From: Patescibacteria group bacterium
GTDB taxonomy: Bacteria; Patescibacteriota; Patescibacteriia; UBA11705; JABHMO01
Direction: 5' to 3'
NCBI GenBank assembly: GCA_018818405.1
Contig: JAHIRY010000017.1
Location: forward strand, 71,563-111,843
Length of the DNA stretch: 40,281 nucleotides
Below, piece after piece: positions 35,719 through 40,281 of the stretch. The number at the start of each line of letters is the position of its first letter. Position 1 is the first letter of the stretch. The notes under the pieces are model-generated. The model was not told the DNA's origin, searched no databases, and saw only the letters and a program-made list of their open reading frames with translations. A program made the position numbers and the translations under genes.

Positions 35719-37233
35719 ATGTTTGTAAAAATAAATTCTTGCGCCAATGTCGGACTGGATTGCGCGCTTGTCAATGTTGAAGCTGATATTTCCGAAAGAC
35801 AACAATCGGCTTTTATTATTGTCGGCTTGCCTGACATTGCCATTCAGGAAGCGCGCGAACGCGTTCGGTTCGCCATTGTAAACAGCGGATTTGATTTTCC
35901 TCGAGGAAAAGTGGCGGTAAATCTGGCTCCGGCTGATCTGAAAAAAGAAGGTCCGTCATACGATTTGCCGATCGCCATTTGCATTTTGCGGGCGACAAAT
36001 CAAATTACCGCCGATCTGAGCGATTCCATTTTCATCGGAGAATTGGCGCTGAACGGAGAAGTGCGGCCGATCAACGGAGTTTTGCCGATCGCCATTTTCG
36101 CCAAAGAAAAAGGAATTAAAAATTTATTCATCCCGTCTGAAAACGCGGCTGAGGCGGCGCTGATTTCCGATATAAATATTTTTCCGGTCGTTTCGTTCAA
36201 TCACATGATTCTTCATTTGCAGGGAATTCAAAAAATAACGCCCGAACCGCACAACATTCTCAGCCTCTCGCAACCGCAAACTTTTGAAACTGACATGGCG
36301 CATGTGCAGGGGCAGGAACACGCGAAAAGAGCATTGGAAATAGCGGCCGCCGGCGGACACAACATTCTTTTTTACGGACCGCCCGGTTCGGGAAAAACTC
36401 TGATGGCGAGAACAATGCCGACAATTCTGCCGCCAATGGAAACAGAGGAAATGCTGGAAATAACAAAAATCTATTCCATCGCAAATTTATTGACAAAGGA
36501 AAATCCGGTTATAATGCAAAGACCTTTTCGTTCTCCGCACCACACTTCATCCGGAGCGGCGCTAGTCGGCGGAGGAAAAATTCCCCGGCCCGGAGAAATC
36601 AGTTTAGCTCACCGCGGAGTTCTCTTTCTCGATGAATTTCCCGAATTCCCGCGCGCTGTCATAGAAAATCTGCGCCAACCGCTGGAAGACGGAATTATTT
36701 CCATTTCCCGCGCGCAAGGAACGTTGACTTTTCCGGCGCGATTTACTCTGATCGCCAGCCAAAATCCCTGCCCCTGCGGTTATTACAATGATCCGGAAAA
36801 AAATTGCGTTTGTTCCGCCGGCCAAATATTAAAATATCAGAAAAAAATCTCCGGCCCGATCATTGACCGAATTGATCTGCATGTTGACGTGCCGAGAATA
36901 AATTTTGAAAAAATGCAGGAAAACCGCGACAATGAATCTTCCGCGCAAATCAGACAACGAGTCATTGCCGCAAGGAAAATACAATGCGAACGGTTTTCAG
37001 ATTCAAATATCATTTACAATGGAGAAATGTCTCCGATCCAGATAAAACGATTTTGCGAGCTTGATGCAACTTCCATTGAACTCCTGAAATCAGCGGTAAA
37101 CCGATTGCATTTGTCAGCCAGATCATTTCATCGAATTTTAAAACTCGCCCGAACCATTGCCGATCTGTCCGGAAATGAAAACATCAATTCCAATAATATC
37201 GCCGAAGCGCTGCAATATCGGCCGAAAAATTAG
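35719..37233 (+). CDS. YifB/ComM-family Mg-chelatase-like AAA+ ATPase
   Basis: 504 aa; GPPGSGKTLMARTMPTILP, FRSPHHTSS, GEISLAHRGVLFLDEFPEF. Confidence 0.96.
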   Translation: MFVKINSCANVGLDCALVNVEADISERQQSAFIIVGLPDIAIQEARERVRFAIVNSGFDFPRGKVAVNLAPADLKKEGPSYDLPIAICILRATNQITADLSDSIFIGELALNGEVRPINGVLPIAIFAKEKGIKNLFIPSENAAEAALISDINIFPVVSFNHMILHLQGIQKITPEPHNILSLSQPQTFETDMAHVQGQEHAKRALEIAAAGGHNILFYGPPGSGKTLMARTMPTILPPMETEEMLEITKIYSIANLLTKENPVIMQRPFRSPHHTSSGAALVGGGKIPRPGEISLAHRGVLFLDEFPEFPRAVIENLRQPLEDGIISISRAQGTLTFPARFTLIASQNPCPCGYYNDPEKNCVCSAGQILKYQKKISGPIIDRIDLHVDVPRINFEKMQENRDNESSAQIRQRVIAARKIQCERFSDSNIIYNGEMSPIQIKRFCELDATSIELLKSAVNRLHLSARSFHRILKLARTIADLSGNENINSNNIAEALQYRPKN

Positions 37234-37240
37234 CAAAAAA

Positions 37241-37266
37241 AATTTCCGGAAACGGAAATTTTTTTA
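37241..37266. terminator. Intrinsic terminator
   Basis: AATTTCCG-gaaa-CGGAAATT with T-tract. Confidence 0.8.
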
Positions 37267-37273
37267 TTCTTTT

Positions 37274-38647
37274 TTATCTTATATAGGAAAGAGGATTCCT
37301 CAAAACTCCATTTTGAATAACTTCAAAATGCAAATGATTTCCGGTTGAGCGGCCGGTTGTTCCCATTGCCATGATTGTCTGACCCTTTACAACTGTCGCT
37401 CCTTTGCTGACATACAATTTGCTGGCATGCGCGTAGCGCGTTTTTATTCCATTTCCATGATTTATCAAAATATTATAACCATAACCCGAATTGCTCCAGC
37501 CGGAAAATTCAACTACGCCGTCATCTGAAGCGTAAACCGCTGTTCCCGACGGACCGGCAATATCCAATCCTCTGTGCGTAATTTTATAATATTGCGAAAT
37601 ATATCTCACTGCCGCCGGCCAATACATTTCTCCGCTAACAACATCCGCCGCCGGAGGAATAAATAATTTTGTGATGGAAGAAACCGCCGGCACAGTCGCA
37701 CCGCTTCTCGTCGCAACATAGGTCACTTGCTTTTTTCCGCCCGGAATCAAAAGAACTTGGCTGATCTGAATATCACTCGCATCCAAAAGATTGTTCGCCT
37801 TAATGATATCATTCGCGTCAACGCCGTATTTTTTTGAAATACCGCCAACCGTTTCACCGCGGACGATCTTGTGGGAAACACCGGAAACAGGTAATATTTC
37901 CAGAGAATCTCCCGGCCGGATCAAACTTCGCGAAGTCAGATTATTCTGCCACAATATCGTTTCAACGGAAACACCGAACTTTTGCGCGATAGCGGAAATC
38001 GTTTCTCCCGGAAGAACTTTATATTGAACAACTGAAATTCTTCTCTGCGATGCAACTTCCGGCATTTCATCAATGGAAATCGGCTGAAGAATATTCGGCT
38101 TCATAATCGCGGTTCCTCCCTGAGTGATACCGGACAATTGCGATAACAACTGTTCATCCGCCTCGGTATTTTCCGTTTCAAGCATTTTCTGAGTTTCAAC
38201 ATTGCCGGTTTTATCCAGATAACTGAAAATTTGATCCTGCCCGAGAACAACCTGCGTTTCTTCGCTTAATTCTTCGTATTCTTCTTTTGAAACAATCGCA
38301 TAAATTCCTGTTTTCTCACCGAAATTTTCATCTCTGATTTCCTGCGCGTTAATATTTCCGGAAAAAACAATCAATCCAATGATAACCAAGAATACATGAA
38401 CGAGATAGCTTTTATTCAATAAATAAAAAAGCTTGCTTCTGGCAGGCGCATAAACATTCAACACTTTATATTTTATTACGTAAAATAACTTATAAACCGG
38501 AAAAAAAACAAAACGAAAACCTCCGCTTCCCAGCTTTTGAAGAGGCTTGGCGGCAAACTTTGTCAGTCGCCAAAAAAAATCTCCACATTTTACGCCAAAT
38601 CTAATGAAAATGGCTAACGCCTTGATTAGATTTCTCTTTAAATTCAT
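37274..38647 (-). CDS. LysM-domain M23-family peptidase
   Basis: 457 aa; two LysM repeats (YKVLPGETISAIAQKFGV, HKIVRGETVGGISKKYGV) and M23 HRGLDIAGPSGTAVYASDDGVV...HLHFEVI. Confidence 0.95.
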   Translation of the reverse strand: MNLKRNLIKALAIFIRFGVKCGDFFWRLTKFAAKPLQKLGSGGFRFVFFPVYKLFYVIKYKVLNVYAPARSKLFYLLNKSYLVHVFLVIIGLIVFSGNINAQEIRDENFGEKTGIYAIVSKEEYEELSEETQVVLGQDQIFSYLDKTGNVETQKMLETENTEADEQLLSQLSGITQGGTAIMKPNILQPISIDEMPEVASQRRISVVQYKVLPGETISAIAQKFGVSVETILWQNNLTSRSLIRPGDSLEILPVSGVSHKIVRGETVGGISKKYGVDANDIIKANNLLDASDIQISQVLLIPGGKKQVTYVATRSGATVPAVSSITKLFIPPAADVVSGEMYWPAAVRYISQYYKITHRGLDIAGPSGTAVYASDDGVVEFSGWSNSGYGYNILINHGNGIKTRYAHASKLYVSKGATVVKGQTIMAMGTTGRSTGNHLHFEVIQNGVLRNPLSYIR

Positions 38648-38845
38648 ATTATAATGCTATCACAGCATAGCAAATTCGACATGATTCGTCAAAGGAAAAA
38701 CATGCTTTTCCCGTAAAATAAAACGAATTTGTCCATCAAGCCCATTTGTTGCATTTTCCAGAAAAATAAGCTAGAATTAATTGGATAAACTAATTATTTT
38801 TGTTCTTTTACCGGCCTGTCCGGGAAAAAAAGATCCTTTAAATTT

Positions 38846-39325
38846 ATGTCAAACAGACATCTGGCGCGAACAATATCACTTCAAACACTTTTTGAATGGG
38901 ATGTGAAAGGCAATGATCCACAGAAAATCGATGACATTATCAATTACAATTTCAAAGCCTTCGCTCCTGAATTCGATGATCATTCATTCACGGAAAAATT
39001 GGTAAAAGGAGTAATAAAAAATCTCGAGGAAATTGATACTTACATCAAAAAATTCGCGCCCGAATGGCCGATCGAGCAAATTACCACTGTGGATCGAAAC
39101 ATTCTCAGAATCGGAATTTTCGAATTGATCTTCGATCAAAATATTCCGGCAAAAGTCGCAATCAATGAAGCGATTGAAATCGGAAAAACCTTTGGCGGAG
39201 AATCATCCGGCAAATTTATCAATGGCGTGCTCGGTTCCATTTTCAAATCTTTCGGTCCGTTAAAAAAGACAGAAGACAAAGAAATGGGCAAACCGGAAGA
39301 AAAAAAACCGGACGAAGAAAAATAA
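38846..39325 (+). CDS. nusB: Transcription antitermination factor NusB
   Basis: 159 aa; [52 protein letters not shown]. Confidence 0.95.
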   Translation: MSNRHLARTISLQTLFEWDVKGNDPQKIDDIINYNFKAFAPEFDDHSFTEKLVKGVIKNLEEIDTYIKKFAPEWPIEQITTVDRNILRIGIFELIFDQNIPAKVAINEAIEIGKTFGGESSGKFINGVLGSIFKSFGPLKKTEDKEMGKPEEKKPDEEK

Positions 39326-39395
39326 CCACGCAAAAAGCGGAGATTAGTAAACAATTCACCTGCTTGCTAATTTCTGTTTTCTGTTTTATCTTAAT

Positions 39396-40091
39396 ATGGA
39401 CAAAGATTTTAACGAGCTTGAAAAAAAGCTGAATATAAAATTCAATGACATTGAATTGTTGCGCCAAGCTTTCGTGCATCGGTCTTATCTGAATGAACAT
39501 CCGACATTTGAATTGCCGCACAACGAAAGATTGGAATTTTTGGGAGATGCTGTTTTGGAATTGGTTGTGACGGAAAACTTATACTTGAACTTTCCCAATC
39601 CGGAAGGCGATCTAACAAACTGGCGAGCCAGTCTGGTAAACAGTAAAATTCTTTCAAAAATCGCCGAAGATATCGGAATGGATGATTATCTGTTTCTGAG
39701 CAAGGGAGAATCAAAGGACACGGGAAAAGCAAGACAATACATTCTGGCAAATGCGATCGAAGCGCTGATCGGAGCGATTTATCTCGACAGCGGTTGGGAA
39801 TCCGCAAAATCTTTTATCAATCAATTCATCTTGTGCGAATTGGAACATATTCTGGAAAATAAATTATATATTGATCCGAAAAGTTCATTCCAGGAAGCGG
39901 CGCAAGAAAAAGAGGGCGCTACTCCGACATACAAAGTAATAAAAGAATTCGGACCTGATCATGCAAAAAGTTTTGTGGTTGGCGTTTATCTGAAAAATAA
40001 ATTGGTTGCCGAGGGCGAAGGATCCAGCAAACAAGAAGCGCAAGAAGATGCGGCAAGAAAAGGATTGGAATCGCACGATTGGGAATCATAA
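39396..40091 (+). CDS. rnc: Ribonuclease III
   Basis: 231 aa; HNERLEFLGDAVLELV, C-terminal dsRBD. Confidence 0.97.
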   Translation: MDKDFNELEKKLNIKFNDIELLRQAFVHRSYLNEHPTFELPHNERLEFLGDAVLELVVTENLYLNFPNPEGDLTNWRASLVNSKILSKIAEDIGMDDYLFLSKGESKDTGKARQYILANAIEALIGAIYLDSGWESAKSFINQFILCELEHILENKLYIDPKSSFQEAAQEKEGATPTYKVIKEFGPDHAKSFVVGVYLKNKLVAEGEGSSKQEAQEDAARKGLESHDWES

Positions 40092-40107
40092 TAAAAGAAA
40101 AATTCAT

Positions 40108-40183
40108 GCAGCCGTGGCTTAATGGATAGAGCATCTGGCTTCGGACCAGAGGGTTGGGGGTTCGAGTCCCTCCGGCTGCACCA
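40108..40183 (+). tRNA. tRNA-Arg (anticodon TCG), CCA encoded
   Basis: Cloverleaf GCAGCCG...CGGCTGCACCA, loop CTTCGGA, T-loop TTCGAGT. Confidence 0.95.
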
Positions 40184-40196
40184 AAACGAAGATCTA
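40165..40196 (+). repeat. 32-bp direct repeat, copy 1 (3' end of tRNA-Arg plus flank)
   Basis: AGTCCCTCCGGCTGCACCAAAACGAAGATCTA. Confidence 0.95.
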
Positions 40197-40249
40197 AACT
40201 AAAGAGAGGGATGAGAAGCCTGTCCCGAACGAATCGCATGAGAGAGGGA

Positions 40250-40281
40250 AGTCCCTCCGGCTGCACCAAAACGAAGATCTA
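40250..40281 (+). repeat. 32-bp direct repeat, copy 2, ending at the window edge
   Basis: Identical to 40165-40196. Confidence 0.95.

Noticed and set aside
39919-40269. 116-aa minus ORF containing AAGGTRTPNPLVRSQMLYPLSHGC
   Set aside because: This is the antisense translation of tRNA-Arg(TCG), a well-known spurious ORF; it also overlaps rnc.

Overview
The window looks like an AT-rich, compact bacterial chromosome segment, probably Patescibacteria/CPR. That lineage guess rests only on protein character and gene content. Housekeeping content: a complete minus-strand F1Fo ATP synthase operon (atpI/Z-B-E-F-H-A-G-D-C); tatD-metG-NUDIX-rsmI; mltG-dedA-mannose-1-P guanylyltransferase-uppP; mutM; xerC/D-like recombinase; rpsO-pnp; dksA-like-lspA-thioredoxin-like; yifB/comM; a LysM+M23 peptidase; nusB-rnc; and three tRNA-Arg genes. 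The main discoveries are non-coding. (1) A ~1.2 kb intergenic region (24.13-25.35 kb) has two perfect parS palindromes (TGTTCCACGTGGAACA), DnaA-box-like sites and an AT-rich stretch. It sits where gene polarity switches from mostly leftward to mostly rightward, so it is a candidate replication origin/centromere. (2) A 24-bp palindrome family (TTTGTATAGACYAGTGTAKACAAA) occurs near DnaA boxes both there and at 33.35-33.55 kb. (3) A 13.35-14.59 kb RNA-gene nursery holds four consecutive units, each with a TTGACA-N17-TATxxT promoter and an intrinsic terminator. Two have covarying terminator hairpins, and the last is a ~620-nt structured RNA of unknown family. (4) A second candidate ncRNA of ~375 nt lies at 33.64-34.02 kb. 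(5) A 69-bp trailer is nearly identical behind two different tRNA-Arg genes, although the tRNA bodies differ. (6) A 21-bp leader hairpin precedes pnp. All calls are by eye; no homology search or folding was run.
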